Assembly: GCA_024305405.1 (NCBI GenBank)
Contig: JAKNDB010000109.1
Span: forward strand, 2,418,001-2,482,000
Reading direction: 5' to 3'
Length of the DNA stretch: 64,000 nucleotides
Source: Dirofilaria immitis
Taxonomy: Eukaryota; Nematoda; Chromadorea; Rhabditida; Onchocercidae
Shown here: positions 13,866-27,200 of the stretch, piece after piece
Layout of the letters: each line of letters starts with the position of its first letter
Numbering within the stretch: the stretch's first letter is position 1
Program-made: the position numbers and the translations under genes
Notes under the pieces: generated by a model
What the model was told of the DNA's origin: nothing
Databases searched by the model: none
Seen by the model: the letters and a program-made list of their open reading frames with translations, nothing else

Positions 13866-14508
13866 TTAAAAGAGTTTCAAATGTTTCACATATTGCTCTA
13901 TAAAACTTTTGAATTGTGGTTTGAGGGCAATGCACACAGCCATCCTGTCTTCCGTCCATAAATAATAATCAACATTACAATCCTGCAGCTTTTTCTCGAG
14001 ATTTCGTAATTCACTTTCATTCAGCACCTATAAAATTGTAATGTTATTTAGTGTTCGAAATCCATATTGTGCCCGTTAATTTCTCTTTACGTTCATATAA
14101 GGTATACTGTAAAAAGAAGCAAAAATATAAAGGAAAGCTTTATTAAATTCCATACGGCCATATTTTTACACAGTATACATGAATTTAAATAAATGAAAAT
14201 AAAGAAATTTGTCTATACGACTCGGCAGGACGTTGAATGACTACCAAATAATCACGCTTAAACTCGTCTTTAACTGAAGACACTAATATTTCATCATAAT
14301 AAGAAAATATTACCTTCAGTGTAACCTTCCTTAAGTGACTGATATCCTTCATGTATTCCATTACTTCGCTATCTTCACGAAATGTCCATATGCATGCAGT
14401 TGCTGCATGCGCAGCTTGTGCCGCAACCGCACCTACCGACCATTTCAAATCAGTAATAAGATCAGATCTCATTATCAAGTACATTATCCGTGAATCAAAA
14501 GCCGGCAT
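13866..14508 (-). CDS. PTRHD1-like peptidyl-tRNA hydrolase 2 domain protein
   Basis: Two exons, 14508-14314 and 14027-13866, join in phase 0 to give about 118 residues. The N-terminal exon carries the PTH2-type core (YLIMRSDL, then WSVGAVAAQAAHAA, then HLRKVTLK). The second exon carries VDYYLWTEDRMAVCIALKP and ends KHLKLF, as in animal PTRHD1, which is about 140 residues long. I chose the ATG at 14508 because TTTGCAAG lies two bases upstream, a likely trans-splice acceptor. An in-frame ATG at 14562 would add 18 residues that do not resemble the family. PTH2 enzymes release peptidyl-tRNA; the PTRHD1 branch is related, but its activity is less well established. The gene lies about 0.8 kb downstream of the phosphatase gene on the same strand, so co-transcription is possible. 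Confidence 0.85.
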
Positions 14509-15285
14509 TTCTTGCAAATAAGTGTACGGTAAACTTGTCCACGAACACTTCAAACAATTCATATAAGTTAATAGTTAGATATTGTTCCACATGGAACATA
14601 ATTAAGAAGAAAAGTTTAGTGTCCTGAATACTTTTTCAAGTTTTTCAAGTCCTTCAAAATCAGACAAATATGACTATAATTATCAGTAAAGAGTTTCTGC
14701 TTTAACGTTCCTACAAGATAGCCAGCAATAAGGAAGAAGTGTCTTAATTTCTTAATTTATGCCATATTCTTCTCTGATGCAAAAGTTCTCAAATAGAAAA
14801 AGTAAAAACGGTATAAATATGAACTATAAATGCACTAAATATCAAAAGCCTAGCAAAAATTTATTTGAACCACAGATAAAACAAAAATAAGGCAACAACA
14901 TGCAGGAGATGATAAACTGAGGTGACACAAACAATATGTTATTCGAAACAACAATTTTGAATCTGAAACTCTACCTTTTAAATATACAGTACATTTTCTA
15001 ATATATTATATAAACATATATTCGAATCATAAATCATATCTATTCACGCATCCAATAACTGCTTTCAAGCCATCCTCTTCTAAAGTCTTTCCGATTTCTC
15101 AAAAAAAAAAATTCTACAAAAGAGTTAAGGAAAAATTCAATAAAAACGCGAAAAATTCAAAACATACATCAACATCCATACACCGTAATTCATTTAACTA
15201 TGTAAAAATATATGAAAATCAGATAAATTAGAAAGTACAAAAACAAAAGATGGCGATTTTCTGTAATGTTATTAACAACAACCGG

Positions 15286-16743
15286 TTAAGCCATCAAATT
15301 ATTTTTTTCTAGAAACGCTTGGCAACATCTCAAGCACTGTTCGTAAACCTGAAAATATTAATGAGAGTGATCCGAAACAACTTAAAAGCGTAACATCTTT
15401 TATAAGAATTAAATATGTAGAATTTGACATTACTTAAGGTGAAGGGAGGAGGGAAGGGAGACATAAATATGATGATATAATAAAACGAACAAATAAAATT
15501 ATGGATGAAAAAATGAATTACCTTATTAAACATTTGCATACCGCGACTGTAATAAGGATCCGGTATGATCAAAATGCCTTCCGGATCATAACTGCCCAGA
15601 TATCCAATGACTGCTTTACCTTTTACATTTCCTCGTAAATTCTTCAGATCTCTGAAAAAATTACTATGATAATAAATATGCATAAATGAATTGTTCACAT
15701 TAATTTGAAAACGACGTTAATACTATCTGTCGGTCACTTCTATTTTATGGAGGTAAAAAGAGAGAAAGTTCGAAAATATATCTTATAAATATAATGGAAT
15801 GCATCTCATAAAAGCAGTACGGAAATTTAGTGCTACTCGTTCTCTGAAAAGACACAGACAACGAATAAGGAAAAAAGAATACCAAATCGCACTTTTTCTT
15901 CTAATAATTTTGATTATTTCTATTGATTCGAACCTTCTCTGGGATCTTTTCCTTCCCTTCCGCAGCTGCTTTTTATCTACAACGTATAACTCCTCTCCAT
16001 AACGGTGAAAATGTTTTTTTTTTGGTGAAAGCATTGCACTTACTGAATGTTCTTTTCATCCATACCAAATATATAATCGAAATTATGGAAATCAGCAATA
16101 GTCACCTGAAAATTCTCACATCAGAAAATTCATCTTTTGTATGGAAAACCGGAATTACAACTGTCTCCAGGGCTCAAATTTTCTCCTCTAAGACTGTCGC
16201 AAAATTAAAATAATAAAAAAGTAAACTGGAACAAACCTGACGAACTTTATGTTTATAATCTGTTACCCCATGTTCAGCCAGTATTGCCATAGTTCTTTTA
16301 TCCGGAGCTTTGCCCACATGGAAATCGATAATCGCAGCACTATCCACAACCCATTTATCCAAAAGACCTCTCTTCTTGATCAGATCCAAAAAACTCCCTC
16401 AGCCATTGGTGACCGACAAATATTGCCTACACTAGGAGTTTAACTAACTTGGTAACAAGTCAGCGACATTCTTTCCAAATGATGAAATGTTTGCTTATGA
16501 AAGAAAGTGGAATGCGGAATCATATTTAAGGATTATCCACATGTAGTCCGCAAGTGGTGCTTATTATTGCTAAAAACAGGCATAAGGCGATGTCATCAAG
16601 TATGTAAAATAAGCTAGTTGTCAGGATGACGACGTTGTCGCATCAATATAGACTTTAACTTGTTCGCTCATGAAATTGTCACAAAATATAGGCTTACCCA
16701 AACACACAAAAAGGACGCTTTTCGCACAATCAGCGTCTGTCAT
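15286..16743 (-). CDS. low molecular weight protein tyrosine phosphatase, one-base frame break
   Basis: Five exons: 16743-16698, 16426-16237, 16105-16044, 15651-15522 and 15348-15286. The catalytic P-loop spans the first intron (VCLG | NICRSPMAEG), giving the C-x5-R-S signature. WVVDSAA, FDYIFGMDE, GSYDP and the acid-loop DPYY follow, with C-terminal QCLRCCQAFLE. With the frame repaired it would be about 163 residues, close to the 158 of human ACP1. Exon 2 is broken: after AEGVF the frame hits a TGA, and the family sequence resumes (LDLIKKRGLLDKW) one frame over. The break lies in a run of six A on the plus strand (16388-16393) where seven would be needed. Exon phases fit only with that base restored. 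The start ATG lies 15 bases behind a TTCCAG acceptor. It is a cytosolic enzyme that dephosphorylates tyrosine residues. Confidence 0.92.
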
Positions 16744-17935
16744 TGTCTCTTTTATCTGGAATAAAATACCATCACAGACATTATACAACCTATGTGATTG
16801 CAAAAGGCAGATAAATAGGGACGCAAATTTAAAAAAGGCCAATAAAAGTTGACTTAGGCTTACGTTGATTTAAGAATTATTAAAGAATATAAATAAATAT
16901 ATGCTAACAAACCAAGCTGAATTTGGATAAAATAAGTGACGACAACCAACATTACTTCAAATCTGATAGAAGGCAGACCTAATTCTAACGTTCGCCGGCA
17001 ACTAAACGGAACTTACTTCTGTTTTTAAATAATTCTGGTCAGTCGAAATATTACATATAAACAGAAGAATATCCAGAATGTGAACTTTCAGCTGAAAATT
17101 TCCGCATCATTAACAGCGATTCCACATACCTTACGCTGGCAGCTTTTCATGGTCCTTACGCATAATTTAGTAATGAACATTGCGCAAGAGAATGTCTTAA
17201 TTGATAGTTCAATCCATGAATGCAACAAAGTACTATGCAAGAAAGAAGGTTAGTCTGGGAAGAGAAGTTCTGCCTTGGGTCTTCGACATGCAGGACTCTG
17301 AGCTGTTCAAATTAATTGTACAGCATGTTTACAAAACAAGACACATATCCAATTCTCGGCCGGCAGCATTACTACCAAAGTATTATGTGAAAAGTAGAAC
17401 ATTGACTTCTCTTTTTATTAAAAGTAGTCTGAAAAAACCACAGCTATCCTCCTGAATTTACTTTCTCGAATAGCGATCTGTGCTACTCGAGAAGGAATAG
17501 TCACTGAATTTGTCGAAACAATTATAAGACCGACTATCCTCGCTACCTTGTCTGTGCCGAAATGTATATATCAAAAATACAATAGTGTCAAAGGTCAAGC
17601 TATAGCATCGCTCGACTACCGTCCCATCACAAATCGTTTGTTTGAGCTAATAAACGCCACCCTGCCTGCTTGTCTGCGCCCATCCGTTGTTCCGACCAAT
17701 AAGATTCATTGATCGATATTAGGAGAGCCTTCAGCGTGCAGTCCTCGCTACCTTCCTGCGACGTCGTTTGTTAGATTGTCTGCTGCTGGCTGCTGTTATG
17801 CTCATTTCACATCAGCATCCACACTCAGATCCTCATCCTTATCCTCATCTTCATCTATACGCGGTTGACGGCCAAGTGATCTATCCATCCAACCGAGAGA
17901 GTTGTGGCTGACTGCCTGGTTGTCTGTGTGTCGCA
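16744..17935. other. divergent intergenic/promoter region
   Basis: This separates the minus-strand phosphatase from plus-strand UNC-115. The last 300 bases (17640-17935) are clearly richer in C and G than the rest of the window and contain short CCTCAT/CTCATC direct repeats (17820-17860), consistent with a promoter or 5' UTR. The open frame at 17201-17455 shows no family motif and was not called. Confidence 0.45.
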
Positions 17936-20900
17936 ATGGGTTAGTTATTTATCTTTTAAAAGTTATATTTTATTAGGACAAGTGGTAATTAATAATTTAC
18001 TTTTATACTAGAAATGGCCAGCATCAACATCCATAGGTGCGCATGCTCCACCTGCTCCTTTTCTTCCTACATTTGCTGTGGAGAACCGACGGTCATGGCA
18101 AAGGAACCACTAATTTAAGTTAATCCTACTTCATTACTTTTTACTCGCATTGACGGAAGACATATCTAAAATAAAGAATGTCTATTTATTCTAATAATCC
18201 TATCATTCAAGGTAAGAGATCACTTCTAAGTTCATGTTTAAATATAGCACAGGCATATCATTAAGAAAATAAATGTGCATGGCATAGATTATGTGCATTA
18301 TTGGTTCTTACTAGTACCCTTTGTGAAATTTATGAAAGTTCTATTGACTATTTTCCAGGTAAAAAATGTTATGTGTGCAGAAAGAAGTGTACCGGCGAAA
18401 TTTTAAAAGCAGAAGGCGAGAAATATATCCACATTTCTTGTTTTAAATGTGCCAGTAAGTTATTAAATCTGTTCTATTTCAGAGATAGAATATTCACCGG
18501 GGTTTTTGTGATTTCATCATTATAAATACATAGACCTTGAAATCAGCTGCCTCTTAAAGTAAAAATTGTCTCTGTACTTTTTGCGATTAAGAAGACATGC
18601 ATTCGATGTATATGAAATGGATTTCCCGGCGCGCAGAATTTTTTTAAGGATTTTGTTGATTAAACGTTTTACTGTAATATACTCAGCGAAAAAGATCAAA
18701 TCAATCAATATTAAAGTGTAGTAACTTTCTAGAAATGCATGGTGAACATTATCTGTGAATTGGAAGGCTGAAATAAACTTTTTCATCTCAGTTAGTGCTC
18801 AACTTTGGAAGCTCAGTGGATAAGAAATTTAGATAGCTGTTCATAGTTACTTTCTGCTTTTTTAAAAGTTGATTTGATTACTAGACGGTAGTTACTTCAT
18901 AGTAAGGAGTGAGGTTTTATACAATGAATAGCTTATAGGAATTATTTTCCAAATTATTCGTTTGTTTTGAGCTAAAAAGATTGCTTGGAGATTTAAAGTT
19001 AGCAACACACACACACACACACACAACTGTAAAAAGATTTCTTTAGTTTGTGAAGAAATGGAAGAATCAAAATAATAATTTCTTCATAACATTTCTCAAC
19101 AATATCCCATTCTATTGTTTGTGATAAATTGCTGTTTTCAAAATAATTTAGGTCTATTTTTAGATTCCGTTAGGAATAAATAGCCCAAAAGATTTGGAGG
19201 GTACGAAATGTCAAATACTCTTCAACAAGAGAATTTATAGGAAATTTTATCGATGGTTAAGATAATGGGTTTTTTCCCACAATATTTCTTATTTCCTTTT
19301 TCTACACATACTTTAGTCATTGTTGTTTCTGATCTTACATTTTACATTTTCATCATTCAACGTCATCTTTTTAAATTTATTTAAAAGTCAAGTTTTTTCT
19401 TATTCAATAACGAAATAGCTTGGTTCCTGAGATGTACTAAATTAAAAACATTTTTTTAGAATGCTCAAGATCATTGAGGAAACGGGCTATTACACGGGTT
19501 CAGAAGGACAATTTTTATGTGCCGAGGATTTTCGAGCTTTATCAGTGCCTTTGAAAGTGAAGGCTGAACAACAAAGTCTAAAGCATGTTGATGAAACTTC
19601 CTTGTCACCAGCGTCTCCGATTACCCCCAACACAGCCATCGCCTCCCCTTGTTTCTCCTGCAGGTATTTTAAGTTTCGTTTAATTAGCTACGGTTTATTC
19701 GAAATCACTTTGTTTTGCGTGGTGTTTACTATTGATTTACCTTTATATGTAATTATTGCTTCATTCTGTAACCTCTCATGAGTTTGATTGTTTTTTATTA
19801 CTATGTCAGAATCGAAATTTATACCAAGCTGAATTTTCAAGCTTTTTAGGATGTGCATTTTGTGGACAGCTATTGCAGAGCGGTCAGGTATTGCTGGCAC
19901 TTGGAGAACAGTGGCACGTTTGGTGTTTCAAATGTTCTGAATGTGCTACTGTGCTTCAAGGTGAATACATGACACATGATGGCAAACCACTTTGCATTCG
20001 AGATTACAATACGAAATATGGTGTCCGGTGCTATGAGTGTGATAAATATATTGCTGGAAAAGTACTGCAAGTAAATATTTCAGCGGATTTTTAAACTACT
20101 TGAAGTTTTTGTATTTTGCGGGAAAGTTAGGTGATTTTGAGGCATCACTAATGTTTGTTTATTGCATGAACTCTTATAATAGCACCAATTCTATTGGTAG
20201 TGTGATAGCGGCAGCTAGTTTATTTTGCGCATGGTTAGAAATTACTTCAGATTTACTCAACTTTCAGATATTGATAATATCGCAAGTATTTTTATGTGTA
20301 CGGTTTAGGCTGGAGGTTATAAATTTCATCCAACTTGTGCTCGTTGCTCACGTTGTGGTGAACGCTTTGGTGATGGACAGGAAATGTATATGCAAGGTGA
20401 TGAAATCTGGCATCCGGGTTGCGATGCAAAAGTGACAGAAAATACCGCAGTGAGTCGTTTTGTGATATTTTATACTTAGGTGAGTGAATTAAGTTATTTC
20501 CAAATTAATTAAAATTTTATAGCATATATTAATACTTTAATAACGAACAGACACAGTGTCGTTTTTCATCTTGCTTCAGGGCCTTGCTCGTAATGTTCTG
20601 GTGGATCATGGAAAATCTGAGCAGTTTCTTTTTTGTAAAAACTGAATTGGTTTGAGAGACTTCGGAACTAATTATTTTGTGATATTCGATAATAAATTTC
20701 ATGATGTTTTCACGTTGGAGAAAAAATGATCTTTAAAAAAAAGATACTTCCTACACTGCTGTTGTGGCCTATAATGTATAAACTGTACAACTGTTCATTT
20801 TGTTTGTCTCATCCTGGAATCCAAATAAGACAATATAAAGTGTTGGCTTTAAACAGATGTTCTTAATTGCCGTGATTGGTGCATTCACTCAGTTAAAATT

Positions 20901-23900
20901 TTATGTTTCTAGCCAATAGGTGATGTTCATGAAGAGCCAAAATATCATTCGCATTTTGGTCAACATTTGACATATATGTATCTATTACCAGAAGCTGAAC
21001 AAACATATTTGAAACAACCAATTCCACCCCATCCACCACAACCTACGCAGTTTCATACTCCTCAAGGTAAGTACACTTGATTTAAATTCAGATTCTTGAA
21101 ATGTAGTTAAATTCAGATTTCTGCTTGTGTGTCCAATTAGAATTTGCATATGATTTTGAATGGCTACACGAATAAGAGTTATTTTTCTATCATTGCTTTC
21201 CAGGTCCAATTAAAATTCGGAAATCACGACTTTCGATGTTGAAAACAGGAATGCAGCGATTAAGTGCGTTTGTTTCCATCTACATGGCTATAATTTTAAG
21301 ACATAAATTGTTTAAGACAACCCGTAAAAGTCTTGTATCGCATTTTCGTCATTCATGATTTGCTATCGGAAAGAGTCATAGTCAACTCGATCCTTGAAAT
21401 TTTCGCTTCAGCAGAAGATCTTGAGAAATCTGCTCCACGTCCACGATCGCCGCATATGGATAATGAAGAACCCATTGAAATGGCCCATTATCCGGCCGGG
21501 CATGCTCCGGAACCTGGCATTGTTCCACCAATTGAACGAGCGGATTTTCCAGCGCCACCATATCCTTATGCAGTTGACGGTTTTTTCCCTATTGAATAAG
21601 TAGCCATGAATTAAAAATTTGCAAAAATTGGTAGTACTCCTACAATGATAAAGTTTTCATTGTAGCTGAAGAAATGAATTTCCTTGCTACTTGCTTTTCA
21701 CAATGGAACTTTTGTTCTCGGGCCAGAAGTTCCGTTGAATGTTTTATATCATGCCTAGAAGAACTGATTGAGGAGAAGAAAAGCTTGAATGAATTGATTG
21801 AAACTTTTGGAGAATTAAAAATTTTTTCGATAAAGTAAGAAACACTGCTCATGTATTTTTGTTCAAAGTCCAAAAAAATGAGAAATCTTCATAGCTCCAG
21901 ATTTGCTTAAATGGTGATTGATTGAATCGTCCAGTCTTATTTGTGAAATTGCCTAAGATACTTTCGCATTCATTTTAAGAATGAGAATTTTGATGTTTAT
22001 TTTTTTCTTCTGTTTATAAAAAATATTTTGAATCTGAAATTTCTTTACATTTCTCTGTATTTATCAAGTTCTCATTTGGTAAAAGTAATTTATACCATCC
22101 ATTAGTTATTTCTCTTGCTTTTTAATTAAATGACAGTTTTAGATATTAAGCGTCATCTTTCATGGTCATCTGTTGAAAATGACGATGATGAAGATGATTA
22201 TGATGAATCAGATCGAATTGATGATGAAAAGTTACGGCGAGCAGTTGAACAGTTAGATACGTATGACAAAGATTCGTCTATTGCTCGTGTCATCAAACAG
22301 AATCTAGAAGAAGTACATAAGAAACAAAGGTCTATTTTGATACATACCCACCACTCTAAAGTCGTTATTTTGTAATTATCGTAATAAAATTTATCCAAAT
22401 TACTTTTCTCTACATGATGATCTGCTATATTTTTATTCTCTAAGCAAACTATAGTTGAAAGTTATTTATTTGCTGTTCTTCCAGTAAGATCCTGGGCTTT
22501 ATTCGTTTATCGGCATTGTTTTCTTCTGAATAATTGTATGCTGCATACAGTTGTCATTAATTATTCAGATTGCCGCTACACTGGGATCCGAGGAATGCAA
22601 GCCGTACACCATCTGCCAAAAAGATGCCGCATTTGCGATTTCGCTATGACACTCCAGTAAATGCATGTAGGCTTATATTTGAAAATTTTTTTAAGCTCTT
22701 TTTATGTAAATTCCGTGTTTAAAAAATGTATAATCTGTTTAGCTCCTTCGCGTCATGTAAATCGTCCGAAACCATGGGTCTATTGGCAGAGACAAACAGC
22801 AGACAGAGCGGCGACAACATCAATACCATTCTTCCATATTCCAAGATCATATGTTGAAATGACCGGTCGATCAGCTACGCTACCGGATGGTTATCACTAT
22901 GGTCAAAATGTTTCTTTAGATGGTCTAAACACAACAATTAGCTCCCATTTTTCTGATCGTAAGCTTAAACTTTTATAATTAAGCTTTTTTAGTTTTCGAT
23001 TTATATTTGCATAAATTTCGTTAGAAGATGTTTTTAAAGTATTATGTTTTTGTAATTATCGTGATGTTCTTTCTGATTGTCGGTACTGATCACAAGTGAT
23101 TTTAATTATTTATCGTATCATCGAATACCAATCATGATGTCATAATAGAATGTGGATTAACTACCTGCCTTATCCGTAATCTTTAATCTCATAAAAATTC
23201 CAATTTAACTTAAAGTGTTGCCGACTTCCAGTGAATGTCTGTGAAGTAAGAATAAAGTGTTGGTTCAATTCTCCTGGTCACTGCTGTTATAATGAAATTT
23301 ATTTTAGAAATGCTGTGGTATTTTTGATATGATAGTTTATTGAATTTTTAGTTCATTTATCAGTATAGTAGTTAGGAAGCTCTCATATAACTTTTGAGCA
23401 GTGTATATTGTCTTACTGATATTATAACAAGCGAATTACTGTTGAAATCTCCGTGATGTTGTAGTCATACTTGTGTCTATTCTTCATTTTAAATAGAAGT
23501 CTAAATTCTGTATTTAATGATGAGATAGGACCTTTCCTGTTTTGCTATTTATGAGCCAGTAATAATTAAGAAAAGGAGCCAATTTTTGATCGATAAGAAA
23601 TTATGCGAAAACATTTACCAAGAATGTTTTCGTTTATTAGAGACAGAATCCAAAGGTTTGAAAGCGGTTGTCTTAATTTTGACCAGCTGCCATTTCGTTG
23701 ACAGCAGATATGAAAACAAAAATTCTTTGGTTTTCGATAAGGTATGTTTCAAAGCTGTGGTTTTCGGTAAAAATGAGTCTCAGTGGAGTTTTCGATTTGC
23801 TTTATTATGCAGATTATATGCAAAGGATTCCTATGAAAGTTTAAATCATCTCCAACTCTAGGAATATGCAGAACAGGAATTCTAATCAGATTTCTGTTTT

Positions 23901-24260
23901 AGTTTTTTCGTATTTTGACATCGGTATTTTTTCAGAATCGTTGATTGGACATGGTGGCACTTTGCCTGATGACTATCGTGCGTGCACTATAAATGGTGCT
24001 GGTAAAGGTGAGAATCGTGGTGTTTTAAGAAGTTCTTTGCCGGATATGAGTAAACCAGCAAAAATCTATCCACTGAATGTGTTACAAACATCTAACAAAA
24101 AATTACCGGATGATGTGGATCGCGCGCACTTGGAGCGACATCTGAACAGAAACCAATTTGAAGAAACGTTCAACATGAGTCAATCGAGTTCTACAAATTA
24201 CCGGAATGGAAAAGAATTAATTTGAAACGAAAAGCAGAAACTTTTAGTAGCAGTCAGTGA
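17936..24260 (+). CDS. unc-115: abLIM/UNC-115 actin-binding LIM protein
   Basis: Exons: 17936-17939 (ATG G, tentative), 18359-18454, 19460-19663, 19850-20070, 20309-20449, 20913-21066, 21204-21263, 21412-21579, 22137-22329, 22569-22666, 22743-22958 and 23936-24260. There are three LIM domains: CYVC...HISCFKC, then CAFC...HVWCFKCSEC...CIRD, then CYEC...HPTCARCSRC...HPGC. A Pro-rich and acidic linker follows, with abLIM motifs such as TLPDGYHYGQ. The C-terminus is a villin headpiece (YPLNVLQ, VDRAHLERHL). Three frame breaks are seen: a missing base near 19476 inside LIM1, an apparent extra C in 19624-19628, and a missing base near 24185, after which the headpiece continues in another frame as EFYKLPEWKRINLKRKAE. 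The as-read stop is at 24223-24225 and the repaired one at 24258-24260. C. elegans UNC-115 also has three LIM domains and acts in axon guidance and actin organisation. Confidence 0.92.
19005..19024. repeat. (AC)10 microsatellite in unc-115 intron
   Basis: A pure dinucleotide AC run inside the intron between the first and second LIM1 exons. Confidence 0.95.
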
Positions 24261-27200
24261 CGGGGGCTTTTTTTCAAAGAAGCTAAAAAATTAAGCTGTT
24301 TTTGCTTCATTTTTTCCTGGGCTTTTGGTATTGCTGCATTAGGCAGATGTGCTTTCCAATAAAAATTATTGATTTTTCTGAATAGCGACTTCATTTTATT
24401 TATGCTTGAGGATTAGTGTGCTTATTTTGATCGTTGTTTTCTAAAATCAGTCCAATTGAATTCCATTCTTTGATCGATTTTTATAAAATTCGAAATCGTT
24501 GGAGTAACAGACATATTTCTGATTATTTTCTGCTGTGTTAATAATGATTTTCGGATCTTTGTTACATACTACTTTAATTTTAAAAATTTTGCTTTAATTC
24601 CGAAATACTATCTGTTTGTTTTCCATGCTATTCGATTGCCTTTGGGCACTGGTTTGATGTCTATCACTCTTAGCAGGTTTTGAAGATAGTTCAAAAATGT
24701 TTTTTTAACCGCTAGTTTTCGGTCAAAGTATTTTTTATCCGAAATATACTGTCAGTACAGTAGCGAACTGCGGCAAAATGTATCAAAGTTTCATCATTAA
24801 ATATTGGAAATTTTCAAGAGTTTGGGACAGTTGAAGTATTGAAAAAAATAGTATTTTGAATTAGTTTGAGTAAAAATTTGGGACTAATAAGTACGACACT
24901 GTAATGGTACCTAGAATCAATTAGGATGACGGGGAAATGCTAAGTGCTCCATCAAATGACAGCCTAAAGGCATATGTCTACTACGACAGTTTATTGTGGA
25001 ATATTTCGTCCACATGGATGACTTGGTAGCAGACTCGCTTTTCCGTCGATCTAAATTTTTTTTGCTGGTTTGAATATACTATTTTTATATTCACTGAAAT
25101 ATTTTGCCTCGTTGAGTGCACTTTCGAAAGTTGTTTTTGGAATTAATACACTTGCTACTGCTGGTCCTTGTGTTGTTGTTGGTCGTTCTCTTCTTTAATG
25201 TGTCTCTGTTTAGTTTCGACTGTCAAATATTACTCCTTTTGAGTAATTGCTTTCTTGAAAAGGGACAATGTATCCTGTTAATTGAAGATATTGCTGAAAG
25301 GAATGGCGTTCCAGATGTTTAGAAATTCGAGAAGTGTTTAGTCGCTAACCTTGGACATCTCTCTGTTTTTCTATATATATACAAGCAGTTAGAGGATCTC
25401 AGGAATGTCGTGATGAATAATTTTTCCTGGGACCATAAATAATGTAAACATAAAGTCACAAAATCGCTGGGTTTTCATATCACAATACGTCCATTGTTTT
25501 TCCATAGTTTTGCTGGAAAATGCTTACCAATATTCATTAAGTTGGTCTGAGGGTGCACTAACTGCTTTTAAGGTTTTAGCACAAGTGAAGAACAGAATTA
25601 AATATATTGTCAGTTTTCTAAAAAATTTGGAGGCTTTAAAATCTCTATTTTGAAAGGAAGGGAAGAGTATGTTAAGACTAACAAATGCAATGACTGAATT
25701 GTTGCGGGATAAATAAGCATGACTTTTCATCACTCCAACCTCCTGTTATGATTCCTGGAAATCTTAAGAGCCTTGAAAATGCGAAAATTAAAAAACCTCG
25801 AAGTAGCAGTAGCAACGGTTGGAACTCTGTTGGCATACTTTGTGATTTTGTTTTTCCGTATTTGCATGCTTCGACTGCGTGTTCATTGTTGGTATTTAAA
25901 TTTAATCACATTCCACACGCTAACATTTGTGCTTTGAGAGGAAGTATCCATTTATGACAACGTAATGGTATCTATGAAAAATAAAGAAATCGTGCAACCA
26001 ATTTTTTCAAAACTAATTTCAAATGGTTAAAGGCAGAAATTAACGGAGTTTTATAGTTATTCGAGTTTCAAAACGAAGAGTGAGTTAGTCTGACCCACTT
26101 TTATTTTTCTTAATGGTTCATTTCAGATTGCAAGATCGAAATATTAAATTGAGGTAAAAAGTGGAATGGAAAGTTGATCAGTATGACGATGAATTGAAAT
26201 TCACGTATCACAGGGATGATTAGGTTTTTCGGCTTAAATTTGTTTTGAGGCGAGAAACAATTTTGAAAGAACGAGAGACGGGTATTACAATTGGAAGAAA
26301 TGTTTATTAAAATTAATGTTTCTCTACTAATCTTACTCGACTGGCTGTAAAGATATTTTATGGTAATCGAAATCAAAGCAAGTAGTGCGAAATATCCAAG
26401 GAAAATTCATGCTTCAGGAAATTTTCGAAGATTTTGAGGATCAAGGAAGATCACAGTACAAATTTCGAGCCCTTTTATGCGAGTTTTAGGATGCTATAGA
26501 ATAAGAAATGCATAATGCACATGCTTGCTTCATTTACAGTATCTGGGAACAGGCAGTAAAAAATAATCCACTAGTAGAATTATTATTACTGTAGAAGAAA
26601 TTGACTTTGAAATTCCAGATCCTCCAAACTAGAAATTTCAAGGAAGATTTTAAATAACTTATTCTTTTTTCCTTTTCATTCCTTTCGAACTGTTCCTTCT
26701 TTCTTCTGTTATTCCACATCTTGCAAACAATTACAAGAAAAACCGAAATAGTTTATAATATAAATATGTCTAAATAATCGAAGTATTTCTATTGTAGAAA
26801 TATTTCTCACTCGAATGACTCAATATAAATGAATATGTATATATTTAAAAATATAAATAAATATATATTTAAAATTACAATGTCCAATATCATGAATTAT
26901 TTGTCCAATTCTCACCGTTGTTCCCGAAAATTAAGCTTTTCTCCAAAGGTTAAGTACCGGAAACCAGTTCACATAAAAATGTTTCCGATTTTATGATCAA
27001 GCTTATGTGCAGCGTCTGAAATATTGTAAAGATCTCTCATCTAATAACCAGCCTTATGCAATGTTTGCGACTGGAATTTCGTAAAGTATCTCTCACTGTT
27101 AAAACTGATCTTCGATTCGTTGGAATCAGTGGCGCAGTTTACACCAATAAATTCTTCCCGAATGATGGCAGTATCCAAATTCCTGCCAAATGTCCCTCTC

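Noticed and set aside
17201..17455. 84-codon plus-strand ORF upstream of unc-115
   Set aside because: No recognisable motif, no splice partners, and located in the presumed promoter interval.
18014..18118. Cysteine-rich 34-codon ORF (starts MASINIHRCACSTC) after the first unc-115 splice donor
   Set aside because: It closes with TAA and does not splice in frame into LIM1. It lies in an intron and has no family resemblance. A short ORF with several Cys codons can arise by chance.
19856..20070. Minus-strand ORF opposite LIM2
   Set aside because: Mirror of a conserved LIM exon on the plus strand.
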